Assembly (NCBI GenBank): GCA_964629875.1 | Contig: CAZVRK010000001.1 | Location: forward strand, 1 to 64,000 | Origin: UBA3495 sp964629875 | GTDB lineage: Bacteria; Chloroflexota; Dehalococcoidia; Lucifugimonadales; UBA3495 | DNA length: 64,000 nt | Direction: 5' to 3' | Shown here: in pieces, positions 6,909-15,280 of the stretch | Position numbering within the stretch: position 1 is the first letter of the stretch | Layout: the number at the start of each line of letters is the position of its first letter | Notes under the pieces: generated by a model | What the model saw: only the letters and a program-made list of their open reading frames with translations | Databases searched by the model: none | What the model was told of the DNA's origin: nothing | Position numbers and translations under genes: made by a program

Positions 6909-8596
6909 CTTTGAATGGGGATGGGATTAATCGACATGCAGAGGGTGCGGCTAATGAGATGTTAGGATTGGTCGTCGGAGGATCGCTGGGGCAAGGACTG
7001 GAAATCAAGCTAGGCGGTGGGAACACGTGGACTACTGTGGAGGATGTAAAGGTGGGTTCCTTTGTTACCATACGTGGTAAGAAGAGCCGGTTTTTCTGTG
7101 TTGTTACTGACGTTTCTCTCGGTGGTTCTGACGCCCGATTAAAGCATGCACCTGCGGGGATTCAAAATCCATTAATAGCAGAGATAGTGTCTGGAACCAT
7201 CGCTTACGGCACGATCGCTGTGTTACCGACTCTCACTATGCCAAATATACTCGGAGATGAGGCGCAGGGTCCTGTGACTACGAAGACTATACCCTCTCAT
7301 TTTTCGCCGGTTTACACAGCTACTGAAGAAGATGTAGCTATGGTGTTTGGTGAGGAAGATGATAGGCATTTCTGGATTGGAACTCCATTAGATATGGAAA
7401 CAAAAGTCTGTTTGAATTTGGATGAATTAGTAAAGCGATCTATAGGGGTTTTCGGGAGAAGCGGTACGGGTAAAACTTTCTTGACTAGACTTTTACTAGT
7501 GGGAATTCTCCAGGGTGGGCAAGCTTCTTCACTCATATTTGATATGCACAGTGAATATGGATGGTCCGGAAGAGATGCAGACACTAACACGATGGTAAAA
7601 GGCTTAAAGCAATTATTTCCTTCTCAAGTGTCAACATTCACCCTTGATGAAGAGCACTCTCGGAGAAGAGGATCTTCCGCAGACGAGGTAGTGCGCATTG
7701 GTTATTCGGATATAGAACCAGAAGACATTGAACTCTTACGGGAAACCTTGGATTTGTCCGATGTAGCGGCTTCAGCTTGTTACAATTTACAGAGGGAATT
7801 TGGGCAGCAGAACTGGATGAAACAGTTTCTTGACCGACAGGGGCCCGATATAGTCGAGTTAGCTTCTCGGTTGAACGTGCAGCCGCAGGCTATGGCAGCA
7901 TTGCATAACAGGTTGAGTACAAGGCTTGGTAGATTTGAGTTTCTGGGAGAGAAGTCACCTTTTGATGCTTCAGCAAAAGTAATAGAACATTTGGAGCGTG
8001 GTAAGCACGTGGTTCTGGAATTCGGGAAGTATGGGAATAATCTGACCGCGTATATTCTGATCAGTAACCTTTTGACTCGTAGAATTCATAACCGATACAT
8101 AGAGATTAAAGATGCTGCAGATGGGGGGCAAGGAAGAGATCCGCGCCCTGTCGTGATAGTTATAGAAGAAGCCCATAAGTTTCTTAATCCAGGCGTAGCT
8201 TCACAAACAATATTCGGGATTATCGCTCGTGAAATGCGGAAATATAACGTCACTTTGATGGTTATTGATCAAAGGCCAAGTGCGATTGATTCTGAGGTTA
8301 TGAGTCAGATTGGTACCAGATTGACTTGTTCTCTAGACAATGAGAGGGACATAGATTCGGTTTTATCGGGAGTGTCGGGAAGCAGGCATTTGAGAGGTGT
8401 GATCTCAAGGTTAGAAGCGAAGCAGCAATCACTAATATTCGGTGATGCTCTACCTATGCCAGTAGTAGTGCATACACGGTCATATGATGAAACTTTTTAC
8501 AGCCAATTGGAATATGGTGCCGGTAGCCGCCGAAGTGTGGTGCCGGGGGAAACTTCAGCTGAGCGCATGGAAAGAGAGATTAACGAGTTATTTTAA
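6905..8596 (+). CDS. HerA-like DNA-translocase ATPase (DUF87)
   Basis: A 563-residue HerA/FtsK-superfamily ATPase. An N-terminal beta-barrel region (about 1-110) is followed by Walker A GRSGTGKTF (about 184-192), Walker B VIVIEEAHKFL (about 420), a sensor-like VTLMVIDQRPS, and the DUF87/HerA ending with LTCSLDNERD and an Arg-rich finger region (SGSRHLRGVISRL). HerA hexamers pump double-stranded DNA, in archaea with NurA for end resection, in bacteria also in defence and repair systems. No NurA, nuclease or Sir2 gene is adjacent. The only partner is the small overlapping gene upstream. Confidence 0.88.
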   Translation: MTLNGDGINRHAEGAANEMLGLVVGGSLGQGLEIKLGGGNTWTTVEDVKVGSFVTIRGKKSRFFCVVTDVSLGGSDARLKHAPAGIQNPLIAEIVSGTIAYGTIAVLPTLTMPNILGDEAQGPVTTKTIPSHFSPVYTATEEDVAMVFGEEDDRHFWIGTPLDMETKVCLNLDELVKRSIGVFGRSGTGKTFLTRLLLVGILQGGQASSLIFDMHSEYGWSGRDADTNTMVKGLKQLFPSQVSTFTLDEEHSRRRGSSADEVVRIGYSDIEPEDIELLRETLDLSDVAASACYNLQREFGQQNWMKQFLDRQGPDIVELASRLNVQPQAMAALHNRLSTRLGRFEFLGEKSPFDASAKVIEHLERGKHVVLEFGKYGNNLTAYILISNLLTRRIHNRYIEIKDAADGGQGRDPRPVVIVIEEAHKFLNPGVASQTIFGIIAREMRKYNVTLMVIDQRPSAIDSEVMSQIGTRLTCSLDNERDIDSVLSGVSGSRHLRGVISRLEAKQQSLIFGDALPMPVVVHTRSYDETFYSQLEYGAGSRRSVVPGETSAERMEREINELF

Positions 8597-8635
8597 GTTA
8601 CTCTGACGCTTTTTCTCTAGGTTGTTTGTGAGAAT

Positions 8636-9472
8636 ATGGAAATAATCGAAACGATTCCACAGATGGTCGCTTGGACGAGACATGCTTCGAAAAGCCTTGG
8701 CTTAGTCCCAACTATGGGAGCACTACATCAAGGACATTTGTCGCTAGTCGAGCGAGCCAGAGTGGAGAACGCTAGTCTGGCTGTAACTATATTTGTAAAT
8801 CCTACTCAGTTTGCGGAATCTGAGGACCTAACCTCTTATCCAAGGGATTTAGAATCTGATTTGGAAGCTCTGAAGAATGCACATGTTGATGCTGTATTTG
8901 TTCCAAAAGCAACTGAAATTTACCCTTCCGGTTATGATACCTGGGTGGACGTAGGATCTGTATCCAGTAAGTTGGAAGGAGAATGGCGTACAGATCACTT
9001 TAGAGGGGTAGCAACTGTCGTAACAAAGTTATTTAACATTATCCGACCGGATGCCGCTTATTTTGGACAGAAAGACGGGCAGCAGTCGGTTGTCTTGAAG
9101 CAGATCGCAAGAGACTTGAATTTAGGAGTAGATCTGGTCATTTGTCCAACTATTAGAGATGAGAACGGACTGGCGTTGAGTAGTAGGAATAGTTATCTTA
9201 CTGCAGCGCAACAACGGGAGGCATCAGTAATCTTTAGATCGCTTGTCGCTGGAAGAGAGAAATGGGAAAGCGGTGAAAGACAAGCGGATGTAATTCGAGG
9301 ATCAGTGGAACAAGTACTGCGGGGAGCCGATCTGATCACTGGCATAGATTATATAAGCCTTGCGGATTCTGAGACCTTGAATGAAGTAGATGTGATCTCC
9401 GGTGAAACGATGTTGTCAGTGGCCGTAAGGATAGCATCGGTACGGTTAATAGATAACGTGGTATTGGGATAA
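8636..9472 (+). CDS. panC: Pantothenate synthetase
   Basis: A 278-residue PanC, full length. It joins pantoate and beta-alanine with ATP to give pantothenate for coenzyme A. It has the nucleotide-binding HxGH motif in PTMGALHQGHLSLV, the substrate loop FVNPTQFAESEDL, FRGVATVVTKLFNI, YFGQKDGQQ and the KMSKS-like ALSSRNSYL. panB and panD are not nearby. It follows the HerA pair by 39 bases and ends convergently with etfA. Confidence 0.97.
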   Translation: MEIIETIPQMVAWTRHASKSLGLVPTMGALHQGHLSLVERARVENASLAVTIFVNPTQFAESEDLTSYPRDLESDLEALKNAHVDAVFVPKATEIYPSGYDTWVDVGSVSSKLEGEWRTDHFRGVATVVTKLFNIIRPDAAYFGQKDGQQSVVLKQIARDLNLGVDLVICPTIRDENGLALSSRNSYLTAAQQREASVIFRSLVAGREKWESGERQADVIRGSVEQVLRGADLITGIDYISLADSETLNEVDVISGETMLSVAVRIASVRLIDNVVLG

Positions 9473-9505
9473 TGTGCTTTAGTAAATAACTTTGTCGGTT
9501 GCTTG

Positions 9506-10504
9506 CTAATCCTGGGTGAGTTCCCTGACAGTCTCAGTAAATGCGGGTAATATAGTTTCCCAGTCACCCACTACGCCGTATTTCGCATCTTTAAAGATAT
9601 TTGCCTCGGAATCTTTATTAATTGCTACAATGACTTTTGATCCTGAACACCCTGCCATGTGCTGGCTAGCCCCAGATATCGCGACGGTTATATAAATTTC
9701 CGGTGTGATAGTTTTTCCGGTAAGCCCCACTTGATAGCTGTAAGGGACCCATCCCGAGTCAACAGCTGCACGGGAAGCACCGACCCCTGCGCCAAGTATA
9801 TCTGCGAGGCTTTGTAACTCACTGAATGGTTCAGGTCCACCTAACCCCCTGCCTCCAGCTATTACTATACGTGCATCTTCTAATTTTACGCCTTCAGATT
9901 CTTCTTTAACTACATTAGTTACCTTGGTTTTTGCTATTGAACTATCCAGCTCTACAGGGAAGGAAATTGTTTCACCTGAGCGACTGGCGTCACTATCTAA
10001 AGGTTCATAGGCTTTAGGTCGTATGGCTGCGATCTGAGGAGTCTGTTCACAGCTGACTACCGCGACTGCACTTCCACCATAGACGGGTCTGTTAGCTAAC
10101 AGGGTCTGTTTAGATGCATCTAGTGATACTTCAAGACAGTCTTGTGCAAGGCCAACTCCTAACCTGAATGCTAGCCTCGGAGCTAATTCCCTGCCTTCTG
10201 CAGTGCGTCCCATGAGGATAATCCTTGGAGAAACTTCATCGACAAGCGCTTTTAACGCGGCTAGATGAAGGTCGACATGGTAAGAAGCCAATTGTGGATT
10301 GTTTACCAGGTATACGATATCGGCACCAGATTCGATAGCCTGCGAGCCCGCGATTTCTGTTGAAGAACTCAACAAGGCAATTGATACCGGTTCACTTAGG
10401 TCGCTAGCTATTTGTCTGCCGGCGGCTAAGAGTTCTTTTGAAGTTGATCCTAATTGACCTTCAATTAAATCACCGATTATCAGTATTCCTGTGGCATCAG
10501 CCAT
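9506..10504 (-). CDS. etfA: Electron transfer flavoprotein alpha subunit
   Basis: A 332-residue FAD-binding ETF alpha subunit. The C-terminal FAD domain is clear: RIVIAGGRGLGG, GASRAAVDSGWVP, QVGLTGKTITPEIYI, AISGASQHMAGCSGSK and AINKDSEANIFKDAKYG. The ATG at 10504 is chosen over 10528 because GGAGG lies just before it. It pairs with EtfB, encoded upstream, to carry electrons from acyl-CoA or amine dehydrogenases to the quinone pool through ETF:QO, which is not in this window. Confidence 0.96.
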   Translation of the reverse strand: MADATGILIIGDLIEGQLGSTSKELLAAGRQIASDLSEPVSIALLSSSTEIAGSQAIESGADIVYLVNNPQLASYHVDLHLAALKALVDEVSPRIILMGRTAEGRELAPRLAFRLGVGLAQDCLEVSLDASKQTLLANRPVYGGSAVAVVSCEQTPQIAAIRPKAYEPLDSDASRSGETISFPVELDSSIAKTKVTNVVKEESEGVKLEDARIVIAGGRGLGGPEPFSELQSLADILGAGVGASRAAVDSGWVPYSYQVGLTGKTITPEIYITVAISGASQHMAGCSGSKVIVAINKDSEANIFKDAKYGVVGDWETILPAFTETVRELTQD

Positions 10505-10568
10505 GTTCCCCTCCGTGTTTCTTGGCACTGTTTCATTTGTATGGAGTGCCGTGGAAATTTCAAATAAT

Positions 10569-11369
10569 TTAGATTAACTTTGCTTCCCTGAGTTTAAGAG
10601 CTAGAAGACGTGCTGAATCAGCATCGTTTTCGCCCTCGATTATTTCGCACATTTGGTCTCGTTCAGGGACAAACAGGTCGTGGAGTTTCAGCCTAGGCTC
10701 GAGGCTAGCAGCGTCAAGGCCTAGGTCGCCGGCAGCCCATATGGTTGGCTTTTTCCGTGTTGCTGCCATGATCCCTCTCAGCGTGGGGTAACGTGGCTGG
10801 CCAAGCTCGTTGCTAACTGTAACTAATGCTGGTAAGTCTGCTTCTACTACCTCGTAGCCGTCCGGTATTATCTTCTCAACAATTACCGAACTAGAAGTGA
10901 CCTCAACTTTACGTCCTAGGGAAATACAGGCTACTCCGAGGAGTTCTGCAACCCCGAGAGGCACTTGTGCGTTGTCCCAATCAGAAGCCTGACGCCCACA
11001 TATTATGAGATCAAATCCGCCGAGTTTCTCTATAGCCGCGCTTAATAGACGTGCTGTAAAGAAGCTGTCGATAGTGTTTTTAAAGCCATCATCTTGGATA
11101 AGTACCAGTTCATCTGCCCCCATAGATAATGGTTTCTTCATGACATCCAGAGCAAATGATGGACCAGATGATATAACGGTAACTGTTGCTTCTTGGGAGT
11201 CTTTGATTTGTAAAGCCGCCTCAACGGCATTTTCGTCAAAGCCATTGACTACTGGTGGAATGGTAGTCGGTACTGTAACTTCTTTCACTGCAGGGTCAAT
11301 CGAGAAGGCAGCGGTTGGCATATCTGGATCTATTACTTGTTTAGCTAGTACGCCAATTTTGATGGGCAT
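10569..11369 (-). CDS. etfB: Electron transfer flavoprotein beta subunit
   Basis: A 266-residue ETF beta subunit with the adenine-nucleotide fold: GVLAKQVIDPD at the N-terminus, NGFDENAVEAALQIKD, GADELVLIQDD, DLIICGRQASDWDNAQVPLGVAELLG and LPALVTVSNELGQPRYPTLRGIMAA, the last being the ETF-beta signature area. It is the first gene of the etfBA operon; a gap of about 65 bases precedes etfA. It is of the housekeeping respiratory kind, with no adjacent acyl-CoA dehydrogenase or bifurcating partner. Confidence 0.96.
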   Translation of the reverse strand: MPIKIGVLAKQVIDPDMPTAAFSIDPAVKEVTVPTTIPPVVNGFDENAVEAALQIKDSQEATVTVISSGPSFALDVMKKPLSMGADELVLIQDDGFKNTIDSFFTARLLSAAIEKLGGFDLIICGRQASDWDNAQVPLGVAELLGVACISLGRKVEVTSSSVIVEKIIPDGYEVVEADLPALVTVSNELGQPRYPTLRGIMAATRKKPTIWAAGDLGLDAASLEPRLKLHDLFVPERDQMCEIIEGENDADSARLLALKLREAKLI

Positions 11370-11538
11370 GAATATTTACTCCGCGTTAGGTTTGGGACAA
11401 ATAAAAATGTATCATGCAGTAAATTTAGTGTCAATCTGAGCGTGATCATGTTACATGTTTGATATAATTATAGATAGGATCTATGTGATACGAGCAGGAG
11501 CAGAGCTCTAGTGCTTACGAACTGATAATGTTGGTGAT

Positions 11539-12402
11539 ATGAATACATTGAAAACGTTTTTCTTATTAATAGTTTTGACCATGTTGTTGTTAATGGTAGG
11601 CGGTATCATGGGCGGTGAGGCTGGAATTGTGATTGCCTTGTTTTTCGCAATAGCAATGAATTTTGGTGCCTACTGGTTTAGTGACAGAATTGCTTTGGGT
11701 ATGACTAAGGCTCATCCTGTCTCTGAAGAGGATGACGCAGACCTGTACAGGCTAGTTGCGGAGCAGGCATTTCTTGCCGGTCTTCCAATGCCTAAAGTGT
11801 ATGAAATAGAGAGTAATTCGCCGAATGCATTTGCTACGGGACGCAATCCTAAGAACGCGACCGTGGCAGTGACGACGGGGATACGGCAGTTATTGAGCAG
11901 GGATGAATTAGGAGCTGTGATGGCTCATGAAATGGCGCATGTTGGTAACAGAGACACATTAATAATGACTATAGTTGCAACCATAGCCGGAGCGATATCA
12001 ATGCTCGCTATGATGGCTCAGTTCTCTGCTATATTCGGTAGTTTCGGTGGTCACGGTCGAGAGCGAGGTGGTAGTAATATTGTTGGTTTACTGATCGTTG
12101 CTATTGTTATGCCGATAGTTGCTAGTATTGTCAGATTGGCAATATCTAGGTCCCGAGAATTTCAGGCAGACCGAACCGGGGCATTGACCTCAGGCCAGCC
12201 AGAAGCTTTAGCGAGTGCCTTGGAAAAACTGGAGAGAGGTGCGGTAAATTCTCCTATGAAAGTTGCCGAACCTGCATCCCACCTATTTATAGTTAATCCA
12301 CTGCGGGGAAATACCATGTCTCGATTGTTCTCAACCCATCCTCCGACAGAGGAAAGAGCGAGGAGATTGAGGAATATGTCTAATCAAAACGACCCTCACT
12401 AG
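11539..12402 (+). CDS. htpX: HtpX-type membrane zinc metalloprotease
   Basis: A 287-residue M48 peptidase. Two N-terminal membrane helices are followed by the zinc motif HEMAH (residues 130-134), two further hydrophobic segments, and the third ligand Glu in SRSREFQADRTGAL. The ending LFSTHPPTEERARRL is the HtpX signature. It degrades misfolded membrane proteins on the cytoplasmic side of the inner membrane. Its stop lies nine bases from that of the convergent cyclase-family gene. Confidence 0.96.
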   Translation: MNTLKTFFLLIVLTMLLLMVGGIMGGEAGIVIALFFAIAMNFGAYWFSDRIALGMTKAHPVSEEDDADLYRLVAEQAFLAGLPMPKVYEIESNSPNAFATGRNPKNATVAVTTGIRQLLSRDELGAVMAHEMAHVGNRDTLIMTIVATIAGAISMLAMMAQFSAIFGSFGGHGRERGGSNIVGLLIVAIVMPIVASIVRLAISRSREFQADRTGALTSGQPEALASALEKLERGAVNSPMKVAEPASHLFIVNPLRGNTMSRLFSTHPPTEERARRLRNMSNQNDPH

Positions 12403-12411
12403 CACGGCCTA

Positions 12412-13359
12412 CTAAAACATTGCTATTGGATTCACTGGACTGCCGGTAACGTTGTGAAGCCGCAGTGGTGCTAGTGACAACATGAATTCGTACTGGCCAG
12501 TTTTGTTACACATGATGGCTAGGTCTTCAAGATTAGCATTGTCTATTAACCAGAGTCCTAGAGTTACCAAACAGACTGTGTGTAGTGGAGCAGTAATTTT
12601 GTCGTAGTGGCTGGGACGTATGTCATTAGATGTATCGGTGCCGAGCATTGCGATACCCTTGTCCTTGAACCATGGAGTACACGCAACCTGACATGCGGTT
12701 GCTGGGTCTCCATTGATCTGTGCACCTTCTGTAAGACGCTTTTTGTAGTTTCCGGTTCTTACTAAAAGAATATCTCCTTCGCTAACATTTACACCTTGGA
12801 GGGCGGCCGCCTCTTCCAAGTCATCTGGCATAACTGGCCGATCAGGTTCTAACCATTCGACACCATGAGCCCTGGGTATGTCTAGGAGGACGCCCCTGGT
12901 GACAATGCCATTTTCCGCCAATTCTATTGAATGGGTTTGTGCGCCTTCCCGAGAAGTGATCAGATTGGCGGATTGCCCGTTGTACAATTGTGCGTTCCAT
13001 GAGTAATGTGATAGTGCATCGATGTGAGTTATGGTCTGGCCGTGAAAAACCATACCGATAAATTCTGCCGCACCCCTACGTATTAGCCTTCGTTCTTCGG
13101 TATCGGTATCCCTTCCTTCTCCAGAGTCAACCATAAACCGTTGCACTTGATATGTGATGTCAGGTGCCATCTCAGTTGTAATTGGGCGGGCGCAGCTAAC
13201 AGTTAAACCTGACTTAATTAGACCAGCGGCTTGTCTGGTTTTATCGGGAGTGATGAGGTTCAGACATCCCTTCTGGTCATTTTTACCCCATCGTCCCCAA
13301 TTGCTAAGGGAAGTCATCCAGTTTAATACTTCATTTTCTGTCGGTATGTTTGGATCCAT
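12412..13359 (-). CDS. Cyclase-family (kynurenine formamidase-like) metal hydrolase
   Basis: A 315-residue protein of the cyclase/KynB superfamily (PF04199). The metal-binding motif HGQTITHIDALSH (HxxxxTHxDxxxH) and GVLLDIPRAHG, ILLVRTG and GTDTSNDIRP lie in the expected order. Family members hydrolyse N-formylkynurenine, isatin or related amides. The length and the WGRWGKNDQKGCLNLITP start place it in the large environmental subgroup of unknown substrate. ATG 13359 is chosen because GAGG sits five bases upstream. It stands alone between htpX and fmt. Confidence 0.88.
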   Translation of the reverse strand: MDPNIPTENEVLNWMTSLSNWGRWGKNDQKGCLNLITPDKTRQAAGLIKSGLTVSCARPITTEMAPDITYQVQRFMVDSGEGRDTDTEERRLIRRGAAEFIGMVFHGQTITHIDALSHYSWNAQLYNGQSANLITSREGAQTHSIELAENGIVTRGVLLDIPRAHGVEWLEPDRPVMPDDLEEAAALQGVNVSEGDILLVRTGNYKKRLTEGAQINGDPATACQVACTPWFKDKGIAMLGTDTSNDIRPSHYDKITAPLHTVCLVTLGLWLIDNANLEDLAIMCNKTGQYEFMLSLAPLRLHNVTGSPVNPIAMF

Positions 13360-13424
13360 ATACACCTCGAGATTTTCAAAAATTAGAACGTTTGCTTACT
13401 AAAGGTAGGGGCTTTGGATTGGCA

Positions 13425-14366
13425 TTATTGTAGTACCGCATTTTCTATTTGAGGGTATCCTTTTAGGAAGTCGGTAGCTCGTATTGCAGATTTACCTTCT
13501 AGTTGGATGACATTTACAGTTAGGATACCCTTTCCAGATGCCACTCCCATACCATTTTCGGGATTTGAAAGCCTCAGAACTGATCCGGGTACGTAGTCAG
13601 TCGTTACCGAGTTTTCATAACTAGTATCTAAGAATTTGATTACTTTACCATCCCAGTGGCTATACAGTCCTGGCCATGGTGTGAAAGCTCTCCGGTATCT
13701 ATCTAACGTTGAAGGGGGTAATGTCCAATCGGCCAGGCCATCTTCTCTGCTTATCTTTTTCGTAATGGTTGCTTGATCGTCATTTTGCGCTGTTGCCCCA
13801 ATATCATTGGCTACCCATGGTGTGATTGACTTAACTAAAAGGTCAGCTCCGCGCGCAAAAAGTCTCTCTGTCAGTGTCACGGCTGTGTCGCTGGAGCGTA
13901 TCTCGAGGATTTCCTGGGTGATTACGGGACCTGTGTCCATTCCTGAGTCGAGTAGCATTAATGTGATGCCCGTCGATTCATCTCCTTCCTTAATACTAGA
14001 TACGACTGGTGATGGACCACGGTATTTCGGTAGTAAGGATGGGTGTAGGTTCAGGCATCCGTATTTTGGTATGTCTAAGAGAGCTTGAGGAAGTATCAAT
14101 CCATATGCGACAACTAAAATGATGTCTGGGGATAAGGCGTTAATTTGGGCTGTGGCATCATCTGTTCGGAGTGAAGCAGGTTGTAGTATTGGTAATTGTA
14201 GTTGTTGCGCTGCTTGTTTCACCGGGGATAACGCAAGTTTTCGGCCCCGGCCGCTATGTTTATCAGGAGGTGTTACTACCGCTACTACGTCGCCCGTATT
14301 ATTTTCAACTAGATGTTTTAAAACGTCCGCAGAGTATTGAGGAGTGCCCATGAAGACAATACGCAT
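13425..14366 (-). CDS. fmt: Methionyl-tRNA formyltransferase
   Basis: A 313-residue Fmt that formylates initiator Met-tRNA using 10-formyl-tetrahydrofolate. It shows FMGTPQYSADVL, the Asn-His-Asp catalytic set in LNLHPSLLPKYRGPSP and GITLMLLDSGMDTGPV, and the C-terminal OB-like domain (LDRYRRAFTPWPGLYSHW). The usual def partner is not adjacent. It is transcribed away from the rpsP operon. Confidence 0.97.
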   Translation of the reverse strand: MRIVFMGTPQYSADVLKHLVENNTGDVVAVVTPPDKHSGRGRKLALSPVKQAAQQLQLPILQPASLRTDDATAQINALSPDIILVVAYGLILPQALLDIPKYGCLNLHPSLLPKYRGPSPVVSSIKEGDESTGITLMLLDSGMDTGPVITQEILEIRSSDTAVTLTERLFARGADLLVKSITPWVANDIGATAQNDDQATITKKISREDGLADWTLPPSTLDRYRRAFTPWPGLYSHWDGKVIKFLDTSYENSVTTDYVPGSVLRLSNPENGMGVASGKGILTVNVIQLEGKSAIRATDFLKGYPQIENAVLQ

Positions 14367-14437
14367 TGTTCCTTCCGATAGTTGATAATTTTACCTTGGC
14401 AAGCCCAAGAGAATGATGGAAAACATGCCCAAATTTC

Positions 14438-14466
14438 TTGACTGATGGTCACGGGATTGATAAAAT
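14438..14466 (+). promoter_or_regulatory. Sigma-70 promoter P1 for the RNA upstream of rpsP
   Basis: TTGACT (14438-14443), a 17-base spacer and TAAAAT (14461-14466); start near 14473. It is nearly consensus and lies about 310 bases before rpsP, so it must transcribe the structured leader. Confidence 0.75.
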
Positions 14467-14510
14467 CAGTTTACCGCTTGGCGGTTAAATTGAGAAGGAG
14501 GTGATTGCGC

Positions 14511-14582
14511 ATGGATGTTAGTTTAATACTCAGGGGCGATGGTAGGCATCAGTCTGGACACGACGGGGTGATCAACTCCTAA
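14511..14582 (+). CDS. Short ORF (23 aa) in the rpsP leader
   Basis: An ATG preceded by AAGGAGGTGAT, which matches the 16S anti-Shine-Dalgarno almost completely, opens a 23-residue frame (MDVSLILRGDGRHQSGHDGV...) ended by TAA. It lies within the structured RNA, and its ribosome site can pair with the region overlapping its own stop codon. It may be a leader peptide whose translation controls folding. No homologue is recognised, and a chance ORF is possible. Confidence 0.35.
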   Translation: MDVSLILRGDGRHQSGHDGVINS

Positions 14583-14647
14583 TTAGACCAGAAACATAAG
14601 ACCCGTCAGTCGGGCCCAGGCCAATGTCTATCATCGCCCCTAGTTCC

Positions 14648-14702
14648 AAGGATTTATAAGGGTGATGTCCCAGAAAAATATGGCTGGGCCCGATCCTTTT
14701 TA
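14648..14702 (+). terminator. Terminator-like hairpin before rpsP
   Basis: Outer arms AGGAT (14649-14653) and ATCCT (14693-14697) enclose an inner stem CCCAG/CTGGG (14669-14673 with 14684-14688). The run TTTTTATTG follows. The stem is interrupted, so it is moderate rather than strong. Confidence 0.5.
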
Positions 14703-14708
14703 TTGTAA

Positions 14709-14737
14709 TTGACATGTTATCAAGGGCGCCGTACAAT
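14709..14737 (+). promoter_or_regulatory. Sigma-70 promoter P2 for rpsP-khpA-rimM
   Basis: TTGACA (14709-14714), a 17-base spacer and TACAAT (14732-14737): near-perfect consensus. Start near 14744 gives a 30-base leader for rpsP, so the operon can be transcribed without the upstream RNA. Confidence 0.8.
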
Positions 14738-14774
14738 CGGTCGCTAGCTACAACAAAGCAAACACGGAGATTAA

Positions 14775-15032
14775 ATGCTACGAATTCGGTTAAGAAGAGT
14801 TGGAAAAAAGGGTCATCCGTCCTATAGGATTGTGGTGGCAGAATCGTCTTCACCAAGAGACGGTCGGTATTTGGAATGGATTGGAAACTATGATCCCATG
14901 GTAGATCCACCAGCCGTAACGATTAAAGCGGACAGGGCAAAAGCGTGGCTAGATAATGGGGCGCAACCTTCCGACGCAGTTCGCCGAATTCTGGAGAAAG
15001 ATGGCATTCTTGAGAATGCAGAGCAGGTATGA
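14775..15032 (+). CDS. rpsP: 30S ribosomal protein S16
   Basis: An 85-residue S16, full length, starting MLRIRLRRVGKKGHPSYRIV with the typical ESSSPRDGRYLEWIGNYDP. It binds 16S rRNA and helps assemble the 30S body. It is first in a three-gene operon; its stop overlaps the khpA start by four bases. In many bacteria this operon continues with trmD and rplS, which are absent here. Confidence 0.98.
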   Translation: MLRIRLRRVGKKGHPSYRIVVAESSSPRDGRYLEWIGNYDPMVDPPAVTIKADRAKAWLDNGAQPSDAVRRILEKDGILENAEQV

Positions 15033-15256
15033 GAGAACTTGTTGAATACCTAGCCAAGTCATTAACCAGTAACCCCGACGCTGTGGTTGTTACTGAGGAA
15101 ACCGTAGATGGTCGAGTGACTATACGTTTGGAAGTTGCTCCTGAGGACAAGGGCAAAATCATAGGACGACAGGGGCGAGTTGCACAGGCTATGAGGCTTC
15201 TGGTCAGGGCATCCGCAACCAAAAATGGCACCCATGCCATGCTTGAGATAGTATAG
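15029..15256 (+). CDS. khpA: KH-domain RNA-binding protein (KhpA)
   Basis: A 75-residue single KH domain with the GxxG loop in GKIIGRQGRVAQAMRLLVRA. It starts at ATGA overlapping rpsP. Homologues (YlqC/KhpA) bind RNA, often with KhpB/Jag, and always sit between rpsP and rimM, as here. Confidence 0.95.
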   Translation: MRELVEYLAKSLTSNPDAVVVTEETVDGRVTIRLEVAPEDKGKIIGRQGRVAQAMRLLVRASATKNGTHAMLEIV

Positions 15257-15280
15257 TTTCCCCAATCAAGAGTTGATTAC

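Larger units (their letters stand above)
14473..14702 (+). ncRNA. Unassigned structured RNA between fmt and rpsP
   Basis: About 230 bases framed by promoter P1 and a terminator-like hairpin. The main stem pairs 14532-14549 with 14624-14641, 18 pairs with two G-U. Two further pairings cross it: the Shine-Dalgarno 14496-14505 with 14571-14580 (9 of 10), and 14612-14623 with 14681-14691 (11 pairs, one bulge). The second would disrupt the terminator. This alternation looks like a regulatory leader, but I recognise no Rfam family: the SRP apical loop, RNase P core and tmRNA tRNA-like end are all absent. It may regulate the S16 operon or be a separate small RNA. Confidence 0.5.

Noticed and set aside
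14473..14702. SRP RNA, 6S RNA, tmRNA or RNase P RNA
   Set aside because: The conserved SRP loop, tRNA-like ends and RNase P core are missing; 6S cannot be wholly excluded by eye, but the crossing pairings and strong ribosome site argue against it.
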